This document shows, in pieces, positions 1 through 6,560 of a stretch of 9,773 nucleotides of DNA; within the stretch, counting starts at the first letter, position 1, and every line of letters starts with the position of its first letter. Origin of the DNA: Defluviitaleaceae bacterium (GTDB lineage: Bacteria; Bacillota; Clostridia; Lachnospirales; WQUN01); contig WRHA01000342.1 in assembly GCA_009783395.1 (NCBI GenBank), positions 1 through 9,773 of the forward strand. The letters run 5' to 3'. The notes below the pieces were generated by a model. It was not told where the DNA came from, searched no databases, and saw only the letters and a program-made list of their open reading frames with translations. The position numbers and the translations under genes were made by a program.

Positions 1-32
1 TGAATTGGAGTAGGCCCGGGCTTCGCGGGGCA

Positions 33-79
33 AAAAAAAATCGGTGCGGGTAGTGTGGCTACCCGCACCGATTTTTTTT
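33..79. terminator. Perfect 21-bp hairpin with A-tract and T-tract, bidirectional terminator (left copy)
   Basis: An A8 tract is followed by TCGGTGCGGGTAG, a 5-nt loop (TGTGG, 54-58), the exact complement, and a T8 tract. Because the A and T tracts pair symmetrically, the hairpin can terminate transcription on either strand. A near-identical hairpin lies at 7256-7302 on the far side of the CRISPR-Cas locus. It would end whatever gene lies left of the window and insulate cas9. Termination is inferred from structure only. Confidence 0.85.
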
Positions 80-82
80 GCG

Positions 83-109
83 CCGTGAAGCGCGCTGAAG
101 TGCATCCGG
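83..109 (+). repeat. Left arm of a locus-flanking inverted repeat
   Basis: These 27 bases (CCGTGAAGCGC...CATCCGG) match the reverse complement of 7226-7252 at 22 of 27 positions. Each arm sits just on the locus-facing side of its hairpin (33-79 and 7256-7302), so arm and hairpin together form an imperfect inverted repeat bracketing the whole CRISPR-Cas locus. Function unknown; it may be a dispersed intergenic repeat of this genome. Confidence 0.6.
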
Positions 110-140
110 TTTTGAGATGCAGTGTCGCCTACCACCGGTC

Positions 141-160
141 GCCCACTTGGTGTGCTTTTT
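141..160 (+). terminator. Possible weak terminator upstream of cas9, related to 7401-7420
   Basis: GCCCAC-TTG-GTGTGC forms a 6-bp stem with one mismatch and is followed by five T. The same arrangement, with a perfect stem, occurs at 7401-7420 in the same orientation, also downstream of the shared hairpin and a GCATCCGG motif. The two flanks therefore look like diverged copies of one intergenic module. Terminator activity here is uncertain because of the mismatch. Confidence 0.4.
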
Positions 161-170
161 GTTGCAAACG

Positions 171-199
171 TTGTCGAATTGGCGTACCATTAGAGTAAT
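171..199 (+). promoter_or_regulatory. Candidate cas9 promoter
   Basis: A possible -35 box TTGTCG (171-176) is separated by 17 bp from a weak -10 box AGTAAT (194-199). Position and spacing suit cas9 at 223, but only four of six bases match in each box, so the prediction is modest. The end of the -10 box overlaps an 11-nt stretch (197-207) that also occurs on the opposite strand upstream of the tracrRNA (see findings). Confidence 0.4.
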
Positions 200-210
200 C
201 ATACAAAAGT

Positions 211-216
211 GGAGGG
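211..216 (+). promoter_or_regulatory. Strong Shine-Dalgarno of cas9
   Basis: GGAGGG lies 6 nt before the ATG at 223. It is a near-ideal ribosome binding site and fixes this as the cas9 start. Confidence 0.9.
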
Positions 217-222
217 AATTGC

Positions 223-3200
223 ATGAGCAACAAGAATTATACAATCAGCCTGGACATAGGCACGGGTAGCGTGGGGTGGGCAGTTTTGTGCGAGTCTAAA
301 TCCGATAACTTGCTTGCGGAGCTTGCCAAATCCAACAGAAAAATCAAAATTGTAAATGGGGACGGAACTTCGTATAAAAACACTCGCACAAACTTGTGGG
401 GAGCGCGATTGTTTGACGGCGCGGAAACGGCAGAGTCACGTCGAATCAAACGCGGACAGAGACGACGGATTTTAAGGCGTAAAGGGCGCGTAAATTATTT
501 GCGTGAGATATTTATGCCATACATGGAAACAGTTGACCCCAATTTTTTCGATAGACTCGACGAGAGTTTTTTGCAAAATCGCGACGGTAAGAAAAAATTT
601 AAAACCGAAAAAGGCAAAGGGTTTCTCTTTGCAGGGAAAGTCGGAGATGGTGAAAGTTACGCGCTTGATGCTGATTATTACGAAAAATACCCGAGCATTT
701 ATCACTTGCGGAGCCACTTGCTAAAAGCGACCCACAAGGTTGATTTGCGCTTGGTTTATCTCGCAATGCATCATATCATTAAATATCGCGGGCATTTTGT
801 GAACGAAAACAGAGCGATAAATGTAGAAGATTTTGATACAAAAGACGACTTGAATAATTTGATCGCCACCTGTACGGAGATCAGCATAGGAGGATTTGGC
901 GACGTTTCAGAAAAAAATTTGACTGATGCAAGCGATATTTTGAAAAACAAGAAATTGTCCATAACCGGGAAAGCAGACGCACTTGTTGAAATTTTTGGCA
1001 AAGAATCAAAAGACATTTTTACAGCTGCAGTGGGTGGCAGTATAAATTTGGAAAAAATTTTTATAAACGCCGACTACAAATATGAAGACGGCGGGGACAT
1101 TCCGAAGCCTGCAGCATTTAAATTTTCGCTTGAAGCAGAAAAAGTTGAGGAAAAAATGGCACAGGCAGAACAAATTCTTGAAGACTCTGACAAAATTAAA
1201 GTTTTGCATCTCGCCAAACAAGTCTACAGTAGCATGATTTTAAGCGGAATCTTAACAAAACCCACTTTGTTGGAGTCTATGGTTGACAGGTACAACACAC
1301 ACAAAGAGCATCTTGCCGCACTGAAAAGACTTTTGAGCTGCGACAAGTCGACGTATCGCGAAATTTTTGGCAAAAATGGACTTTACGAAAAATACGTTCA
1401 TGCTGCAAAGGATATGCCGCAAGATAAATTTTATAAGGAGCTTGAAAAATTTCCGCTCACGAAGGAAATGCGTGATGCTATAAAGCAAGAAATTTTTTTG
1501 CCGAAGCAGCGGTACAGGGTGAACGGCGAAATACCGTATCAAATTCATGAGCATGAGCTGTGCAAAATTTTAGAAAATCAAAAAGCGCACTATTCTTTCC
1601 TCGGCGAACGTTGCGAAATCCGTAGCGGCAAAGAGGAATATAAAATACAAGCCCTTATGAAATTTAGAATTCCCTACTATGTAGGACCGCTTGCAAAGCA
1701 CAAAAAAGCAAATAAAAAGCATTGGCTTGAAAAACAACCGGGCATGGAAGCGGAAAAAATAACACCATGGAATTTTGATAAAGTCGTTGACAAAGATGCG
1801 TCAAATACAAACTTCATCGAGCGCATGACCCGTGAATGTTCGTATTTGCCGTACGAAAAAGTATTGCCGAAACACTCACTTATGTATCAAGAATTCGCGA
1901 TTTATAACGAACTTATGTCGTGTGGATATTTTGGTGTGGATTTTGACGGCACAAATAAAAAAATTTTTTTCAGCTCTGAACAAAAGCAAAAAATGGTTGA
2001 CGGATTGTTTAAAGCTAACAGAAAAGTCACGGTTAACAAAATGCTGGATTTTTTATCTGCCGAAGGATATGCTTCCGGCATTGCAAGAGGACAGCTTTTC
2101 GGCGTCGACGTGAATGTCAACGCGCCAAAGTACAACGCAAGCTATTCCACCCACATCGACCTCGTGCAGGCACTTGGAGGCGAAAACGCAGAACAGCTTA
2201 TCGCTGTACACAAAAACCGCTTCGAGGAAATAATAAAATGGGCGACAATTTTTGAGGACAAGGACATTTTAAAGCGGCGTATTAAAAAAGCGAACGCCGA
2301 GAAATGGGGTCATTTTCTTACGGGCAAGCAAGTAAGCAAGCTATCCAAATTGCGTTATCGGGGCTGGGGCAGACTTTCCGCGAAACTGATTGGAGGCATA
2401 AAAGCAGGCAATGGGAAGACTATTCTCGAAAATCTTAAAGAGGGTAGCTATAAAAATTTTATGCGTCTTCTGGAAGACGAAAAAATCGAAGCCGCAATAA
2501 AGTCGGCAGAGCTTATAAAAGGCGACCTCGACAAATTGGATTATGCACTCATTGAATCTTTGGCGGGTAGCCCTGCGATTAAAAAGGGTATTTGGCAAAG
2601 CCTAAAAGTTATTCAAGAACTCGAAAATTTTTTAGGCAAAGAAAACATAGGCAAAATTGTTGTTGAAATATCGCGGGATACCGGTGGACAAAAGGGCAAG
2701 CGCACAAAAACAAGGTGGCAACGTCTGAATGAATATTATCAAAAATCCGGCAACAAGATGATGGACGAGCTTGCTCGATACAAAGAAACCCCCAAAATTT
2801 TGGACAATGAGCGATTTTACTTGTACTTTTTGCAAAACGGCAAATGCATGTACAGTGGTGAAGCGCTTAATATCGGCGAACTGTCCGCCTATGAAGTAGA
2901 CCACGTTAGGCCGCGAAGCCTTATAACAGACAACAGCATCGATAACAAGGTGCTTGTGAAACGCATCGAAAATCAGAAAAAAACCGATGATGTGCTTAGC
3001 TTGGCAACCATTCGGAAAATGTCTCCGTTTTGGGAGTTGCTTGCAAAAAACGGCCAAGTTTCTCCGCAAAAATTAGCGAATCTTAAACGAGACAAAATTA
3101 CTGCCGCCGACAAGCAGGGATTCATAAATCGCCAGCTTGTCGAAACGCGGCAGATCACAAAACATGTCGTAAATATTCTTTCGGAGCATTTCAAAGGCGA

Positions 3201-4281
3201 CGACATCGAAGTGCTTACTCCCCGTGCAGGGCTGACGCGCCAATTTGCCGACGAATTTGAACTGCCGAAAAAAAACCGCGACATAAACGACTACCACCAT
3301 GCACATGACGCCTTTTTAAATGGCATTGTTGCAACGTACATTTACAATGCCTATCCGGAGCTTAAAGATTTGTGGGTTTACGGAAACTATGTCCGCAAAC
3401 GTGAAAAAACCATAAGCGATAAGGAATTGAAAAACTTAATAAAAGCCATGAAAGAAGAGCCATGGGTGAACAGGGAATCCGGAGAAATAATCGCCGATAA
3501 GGAAAAGACAATGGGCATGATCCGGAAGGTTTTAACGTATAGGAATGTAAATATCGTTAAGAAAACGGAAATTCTTGACGGTGGGTTTGGTGACGAAACA
3601 ATCGGAACGAAAGGTAAAGATAAAATTCCGGTTAAAAATGGGCTGGATTCAGCCCTTTACGGTGGAAGAACCGCACCTCGCTCGGCGTTTGCGGTTATCG
3701 TAAAAAATGCGAAAGGTGGGATCGAAACCCTTTCCGTTCCGGTTGCAAGCACAGAGCAGTATAAAAACGCATCGAACAAGCTCGCGTTTTTGGCAAAGCT
3801 GTATCCCAAAAAGAAATTAGCGGAAATACTTGTAGAAAAAGTGGAAAAGTACACGCAGTATCGTTTGCCGAATGGCGGCACGCGTCTTTTGGCAAGCTAT
3901 CAAGAAGCTCAAAACGGTATGCAAATGAAGATGTACAAGCCTCCTACCGAAAACAGCTCAAAGGACGAGCTAATCGCGGCGTATGATTTGCTCGCTGATT
4001 TTATCTGCGCAAATAATTTATTTGCTGAGGCAAAAAAGGGGCTGCTTAAAAATGAAATGCGCGAGAGTTTTATATGTAGTAAACCCGACGTTATGCTCAA
4101 AGCCGTTAGCGAGCTTGCACGAGTAACGAAGGGGAGCAATCAAGGGTTAAGTACGTTAAAGGAACTCGGATTGGGAGCAATAAACCAACAATTGACTGCA
4201 AGCGACCAGAAGATCACCCTCGGCACAACCATTATTTATCGCAACGCCACCAGTCTGCATGAAACGCGTGTGGAGTTGTAA
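223..4281 (+). CDS. cas9: CRISPR-associated endonuclease Cas9, type II-A
   Basis: RNA-guided DNA endonuclease that cuts both strands of invading DNA using a crRNA:tracrRNA duplex; also needed for spacer choice in type II-A. The 1352 residues match the usual length of large II-A Cas9s (about 1370 in S. pyogenes). Visible in order: RuvC-I with SLDIGTGSVGWAV (catalytic D11); arginine-rich bridge helix (about 72-95, RRIKRGQRRR); recognition lobe opening with YPSIYHLRSHL (157-167); RuvC-II with VVEISRD (E815); HNH with YEVDHVRP (D893, H894) and the later N917; RuvC-III with YHHAHDA (H1026, D1029). All catalytic positions of both nucleases are present, so it should be active. The C-terminal PAM-interacting domain ends with SLHETRVEL, like the S. 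pyogenes family, but the arginine pair that reads NGG there has no obvious counterpart (see findings). The start has a strong Shine-Dalgarno. The stop codon overlaps the tracrRNA terminator on the other strand. Confidence 0.98.
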   Translation: MSNKNYTISLDIGTGSVGWAVLCESKSDNLLAELAKSNRKIKIVNGDGTSYKNTRTNLWGARLFDGAETAESRRIKRGQRRRILRRKGRVNYLREIFMPYMETVDPNFFDRLDESFLQNRDGKKKFKTEKGKGFLFAGKVGDGESYALDADYYEKYPSIYHLRSHLLKATHKVDLRLVYLAMHHIIKYRGHFVNENRAINVEDFDTKDDLNNLIATCTEISIGGFGDVSEKNLTDASDILKNKKLSITGKADALVEIFGKESKDIFTAAVGGSINLEKIFINADYKYEDGGDIPKPAAFKFSLEAEKVEEKMAQAEQILEDSDKIKVLHLAKQVYSSMILSGILTKPTLLESMVDRYNTHKEHLAALKRLLSCDKSTYREIFGKNGLYEKYVHAAKDMPQDKFYKELEKFPLTKEMRDAIKQEIFLPKQRYRVNGEIPYQIHEHELCKILENQKAHYSFLGERCEIRSGKEEYKIQALMKFRIPYYVGPLAKHKKANKKHWLEKQPGMEAEKITPWNFDKVVDKDASNTNFIERMTRECSYLPYEKVLPKHSLMYQEFAIYNELMSCGYFGVDFDGTNKKIFFSSEQKQKMVDGLFKANRKVTVNKMLDFLSAEGYASGIARGQLFGVDVNVNAPKYNASYSTHIDLVQALGGENAEQLIAVHKNRFEEIIKWATIFEDKDILKRRIKKANAEKWGHFLTGKQVSKLSKLRYRGWGRLSAKLIGGIKAGNGKTILENLKEGSYKNFMRLLEDEKIEAAIKSAELIKGDLDKLDYALIESLAGSPAIKKGIWQSLKVIQELENFLGKENIGKIVVEISRDTGGQKGKRTKTRWQRLNEYYQKSGNKMMDELARYKETPKILDNERFYLYFLQNGKCMYSGEALNIGELSAYEVDHVRPRSLITDNSIDNKVLVKRIENQKKTDDVLSLATIRKMSPFWELLAKNGQVSPQKLANLKRDKITAADKQGFINRQLVETRQITKHVVNILSEHFKGDDIEVLTPRAGLTRQFADEFELPKKNRDINDYHHAHDAFLNGIVATYIYNAYPELKDLWVYGNYVRKREKTISDKELKNLIKAMKEEPWVNRESGEIIADKEKTMGMIRKVLTYRNVNIVKKTEILDGGFGDETIGTKGKDKIPVKNGLDSALYGGRTAPRSAFAVIVKNAKGGIETLSVPVASTEQYKNASNKLAFLAKLYPKKKLAEILVEKVEKYTQYRLPNGGTRLLASYQEAQNGMQMKMYKPPTENSSKDELIAAYDLLADFICANNLFAEAKKGLLKNEMRESFICSKPDVMLKAVSELARVTKGSNQGLSTLKELGLGAINQQLTASDQKITLGTTIIYRNATSLHETRVEL

Positions 4282-4306
4282 AAAAACAGGGCGCGATGAC
4301 GCGCCC
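4280..4306 (-). terminator. Rho-independent terminator of tracrRNA
   Basis: On the minus strand GGGCGCG-TCAT-CGCGCCC (stem 4289-4295/4300-4306) is followed by TG and seven T. The T-run is the complement of 4280-4286, which includes the last two bases of the cas9 stop codon. On the plus strand the same hairpin is followed by a weaker CTTTT, so it may also end cas9 transcripts. Confidence 0.88.
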
Positions 4307-4339
4307 TTGGCTTTTACGGATTAAACCTTATTTTAACTT

Positions 4340-4366
4340 GCCGTGTTGTTAGAATGTCGTCAACAC
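4340..4366 (-). repeat. tracrRNA anti-repeat
   Basis: The plus strand here matches the CRISPR repeat from its GCCGTGTTG to its AAAAC end, with one missing T and two substitutions (C to T at 4360, A to C at 4364). Its complement is therefore the anti-repeat of the minus-strand tracrRNA. Confidence 0.93.
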
Positions 4367-4372
4367 GAGAAT

Positions 4373-4402
4373 CTTATATCATGATTAAATGCGACTTGTC
4401 AA
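4373..4402 (-). promoter_or_regulatory. tracrRNA promoter
   Basis: On the minus strand a perfect -35 box TTGACA (4402-4397) and -10 box TATAAG (4378-4373, five of six) are separated by 18 bp. The predicted start near 4366 coincides with the first bases of the anti-repeat. This is the strongest promoter signal in the window. Confidence 0.85.
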
Positions 4403-4406
4403 GTCG
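4392..4406. promoter_or_regulatory. Palindrome CGACTT-GTC-AAGTCG covering both divergent -35 boxes
   Basis: A 6-bp inverted repeat with a 3-nt centre contains the -35 boxes of the tracrRNA (minus) and cas1 (plus) promoters. A protein bound here would affect both. The palindrome is seen directly; the operator role is inference, and part of the symmetry arises simply because TTGACA and its complement overlap. Confidence 0.45.
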
Positions 4407-4424
4407 TGTTGTTTTCCTTACAAT
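4396..4424 (+). promoter_or_regulatory. Candidate promoter of cas1-cas2-csn2
   Basis: TTGTCA (4396-4401) and TACAAT (4419-4424) are separated by exactly 17 bp, each matching consensus at five of six positions. Transcription would start near 4431, leaving a leader of about 100 nt before cas1. It runs divergently from the tracrRNA promoter, and the two -35 boxes overlap by five bases. Confidence 0.65.
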
Positions 4425-4531
4425 ATTCGCAAATAGTTGGGACGGGCGGTGTGTTTGTATGATTCTCCAAACGCTTCCTGCAGAACGTATTGTGGATAAT
4501 GTGATATCCGGCATAGGAATTCAAAATTAAC

Positions 4532-5404
4532 ATGGGATTTCGTGTTCTTGTTGTTAATACGCACAGCAAGCTTTCGTACAAAAACAATTATTTGTGTTTC
4601 AAATCGGCAGAGAGAGTCGAGTCAATTCATCTTTCCGAAATAGACATGCTGGTGCTTGAAACAACAGACATCGCAATCACGACAATGCTTCTTGCGAAGC
4701 TTGCTCGGCAAAACACATGTGTTATTTTTTGCGATGAAAAACGATTGCCGTCGGCACAGTTTGTTCCGTTTTACGGACGGCACGACAGCTCGCTTACGCT
4801 TAAAAATCAAATTGCATGGAGCGAAGAAAAAAAGGCGGCAGCGACATTTGAAATTTTGCGCCAAAAAATTTTTAACCAAAGCCTGTTTCTTGACGCGCAC
4901 GGTTTTTGCGAAAAAGCAGATGCTGTGCGCTGTTTGCTTGGCGACTTGGCGTTGTATGACCCTACAAACAGGGAAGGTCATGCGGCAAGGATTTTTTTTA
5001 ACACACTGTACGGGAACAATTTTAGTCGAGACGAGGTAAGCGAAATAAATGCCGCGCTTGACTATGGCTATACGATGATAATGTCTGTTTTTGCGAGAGA
5101 AATTGTGAAATGCGGATGCATTACACAGCTTGGGATAAACCACCACAATCAGTTTAACCCCTTTAATTTGGCAAGCGACCTTATGGAGCCGTTTCGAGTT
5201 TTAGTGGATGAAATTGTTTATGAAAATCGTAAAAAATATTTTGATGCAATAAAGTGGAGATTGTTTGAAATTTTCGACACTACATACGTCTTTGGCGGCG
5301 CGAACATGTTTATGAACAATATTGTGGGTAAATATGTAAAATCATGTATTGCGTACCTTGGAGACGAAAGCAGCGAGCTTCCCGTATTTAGATATGGGGT
5401 ATAG
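4532..5404 (+). CDS. cas1: CRISPR-associated integrase Cas1, type II-A
   Basis: Metal-dependent integrase that, with Cas2, inserts new spacers at the leader end of the array. The 290 residues agree with the S. pyogenes protein (about 289) from the first line: [13 protein letters not shown], then [14 protein letters not shown]. Catalytic residues visible: E148 in [17 protein letters not shown]204 in [16 protein letters not shown], and E219 in DLMEPFR. The single suitable ATG is preceded only by a weak AGGA (4515-4518) 13 nt away, so initiation may be inefficient. The 3' end overlaps cas2 by 11 bp, suggesting translational coupling. The gap to cas9 (4282-4531) holds the tracrRNA gene and the divergent promoters, so cas1-cas2-csn2 can be expressed separately from cas9. 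Confidence 0.98.
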   Translation: MGFRVLVVNTHSKLSYKNNYLCFKSAERVESIHLSEIDMLVLETTDIAITTMLLAKLARQNTCVIFCDEKRLPSAQFVPFYGRHDSSLTLKNQIAWSEEKKAAATFEILRQKIFNQSLFLDAHGFCEKADAVRCLLGDLALYDPTNREGHAARIFFNTLYGNNFSRDEVSEINAALDYGYTMIMSVFAREIVKCGCITQLGINHHNQFNPFNLASDLMEPFRVLVDEIVYENRKKYFDAIKWRLFEIFDTTYVFGGANMFMNNIVGKYVKSCIAYLGDESSELPVFRYGV

Positions 5405-5759
5405 ATTTATGCGACTTTTACTTATGTTTGACATACCAACCCTTACAGCGGCGGATAGAAAAGCCTACAGGGAGTTTAGGAAATTTCTGATTAGCGAGGG
5501 GTTTGTCATGCATCAATTTTCTGTATACAGCAAACTTGTGCTTAATGAAACTTCCGCGCAGCTTATGCTCACAAGGCTTAAAAAATCCGCGCCAAAAAAA
5601 GGAACAATTACTGTTATAAAAATCACGGAAAAGCAATTTTCCCGCATGGTGTACTTGCACGGCGTTGCTGATACATCGGTGGCCAACAGTGATTCGCGTG
5701 TAGTTTTTCTGGGCACTGATCCTCGGGAGGATAAAAATGGGAATTCGCCTGAACTTTGA
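5394..5759 (+). CDS. cas2: CRISPR-associated protein Cas2, type II-A
   Basis: Small ferredoxin-fold protein that forms the core of the Cas1-Cas2 spacer integration complex; its nuclease activity is not needed for adaptation. From the ATG at 5394 the product is 121 aa and begins [15 protein letters not shown], aligning with MSYRYMRMILMFDMP of S. pyogenes; D13 is the conserved first-strand aspartate. Also seen: [38 protein letters not shown] and [11 protein letters not shown], all family hallmarks. An ATG at 5409 is an alternative start, but homology favours 5394. There is no clear Shine-Dalgarno; the 11-bp overlap with cas1 points to coupled translation. The 3' end overlaps csn2 by 23 bp. Confidence 0.96.
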   Translation: MGYRFMRLLLMFDIPTLTAADRKAYREFRKFLISEGFVMHQFSVYSKLVLNETSAQLMLTRLKKSAPKKGTITVIKITEKQFSRMVYLHGVADTSVANSDSRVVFLGTDPREDKNGNSPEL

Positions 5760-6420
5760 CATGCTTGATGAGCCGTGCCCTATTAAGGGTGCGACCGGAC
5801 TCGTTATCGAAAATCGATACATTTTTGCAAGGCTTGTACAAGCGATTCATTCGTACGCGCCTGACGATGAGTCTGTAAAATTTTTTACCGACAGATACGA
5901 TTCGCTGAAGTCGGATGAAATAATGCATATAACGGACATCCTTGGGTTTGAAATAAACAGCACGTCGGTTACTAAGATGATTTACAGCGACCTTGAAAGT
6001 CAAATTAAAACAAACCCGGAATTGTCTGTTGAAATTGAAAATCTTTTTTCCGATATTGTTTCGCTTATAGCTCGTGAAACATTGGACTTTGAACCGGATT
6101 TGCAAATCGGGGAACTTGGTTTGCAAAAAATTTTCAAAGCACTTGATATAAAAATTGAAACCGGCGACATGACAATTTTTGAACGAGTTTCGGATATAAT
6201 TCGTGTATTCAAATATCTGAGAAAAAAACAACTTCTGATTTTTATAAACCTCGGAACGTATTTAACAGTCGACGAGCTGGAATCAGTGGCAGAGTATGCT
6301 GTGCTTCAAAATGTGGATATGCTTCTTTTGGACAACGCATCCGTAACCGCACCTCCGGCCCTTACGCAATACGTTTTGGATGAGGACTTTGTTTTAGTTA
6401 AAACAAACACGGCAAAATAA
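5737..6420 (+). CDS. csn2: CRISPR-associated protein Csn2 (short, Csn2a-like)
   Basis: Type II-A signature protein. Family members form a ring-shaped tetramer that threads double-stranded DNA ends and acts in spacer acquisition with Cas1, Cas2 and Cas9. The 227 aa are close to the 220 aa of S. pyogenes Csn2 and share its landmarks: [13 protein letters not shown] at the N-terminus, [14 protein letters not shown] (62-75), [25 protein letters not shown] in the C-terminal half, and [11 protein letters not shown] near the end. The ATG at 5737 has an excellent GGGAGG (5725-5730) six bases upstream, inside the end of cas2. Its presence fixes the subtype as II-A. It is the last protein gene before the leader. 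Confidence 0.97.
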   Translation: MGIRLNFDMLDEPCPIKGATGLVIENRYIFARLVQAIHSYAPDDESVKFFTDRYDSLKSDEIMHITDILGFEINSTSVTKMIYSDLESQIKTNPELSVEIENLFSDIVSLIARETLDFEPDLQIGELGLQKIFKALDIKIETGDMTIFERVSDIIRVFKYLRKKQLLIFINLGTYLTVDELESVAEYAVLQNVDMLLLDNASVTAPPALTQYVLDEDFVLVKTNTAK

Positions 6421-6560
6421 CGAAATTGCTTGTGCTTGTCGGCATTAAGCGATATAATTTGCATAGAAAATGAAGCAAAGAATCTAAAAAATTAATGCGA
6501 CACACAAACTGAAGGGTCGCCAACCCGAACGGCATTTAAAGTAAAATTTCGCCCTGCGAG
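6421..6560 (+). promoter_or_regulatory. CRISPR leader with array promoter and leader-end motif
   Basis: This A/T-rich 140-bp stretch between csn2 and the first repeat has no plausible gene. A perfect -10 box TATAAT (6453-6458) lies 17 bp after a poor -35 (TTGTGC, 6430-6435), a likely pre-crRNA promoter giving about 95 nt of leader RNA. The last seven bases, CTGCGAG (6554-6560), match the CTRCGAG motif described at the leader-repeat junction of a subset of II-A systems, where the adaptation complex docks. Confidence 0.8.

Larger units (their letters stand above)
4280..4366 (-). ncRNA. tracrRNA, about 87 nt, antisense to the cas operon
   Basis: Trans-activating crRNA that pairs with the CRISPR repeat, allows RNase III processing and forms the Cas9 scaffold. 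Read on the minus strand from about 4366: an anti-repeat, then AAGTTAAAATAAGG and TTTAATCCGT, nearly the same as the S. pyogenes core (AAGTTAAAATAAGG, CTAGTCCGT), then a GC-rich terminator. Pairing with the repeat reproduces the S. pyogenes layout: a 6-bp lower stem GUUUUA:UAAAAU, a CC/AAGU bulge, and a 9-bp upper stem GCCGUGUUG:CAACACGGC, continuing into a second helix after one unpaired U. The 5' end is inferred from the promoter at 4373-4402, the 3' end from the U-run. A transcript of this size matches the S. pyogenes short form (89 nt). Unlike S. pyogenes, only one clear hairpin follows the nexus. Confidence 0.93.

Noticed and set aside
2632..3284. Long minus-strand open frames (103-145 codons) inside cas9
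   Set aside because: They are shadows of cas9, whose plus-strand frame is fully explained by the RuvC-II and HNH motifs there.
4441..4454. GACGGGCGGTGTGT, a 14-nt match to the reverse complement of the universally conserved 16S rRNA ACACACCGCCCGTC segment
   Set aside because: The match does not extend on either side and there is no rRNA context. It is more likely chance, or part of the repeat-like ACCGCC sequence upstream of tracrRNA.
4399..4587. Minus-strand open frame of 62 codons across the cas9-cas1 gap
   Set aside because: It overlaps the divergent promoters and the start of cas1, has no recognisable motif, and its region is explained by the tracrRNA upstream sequence.
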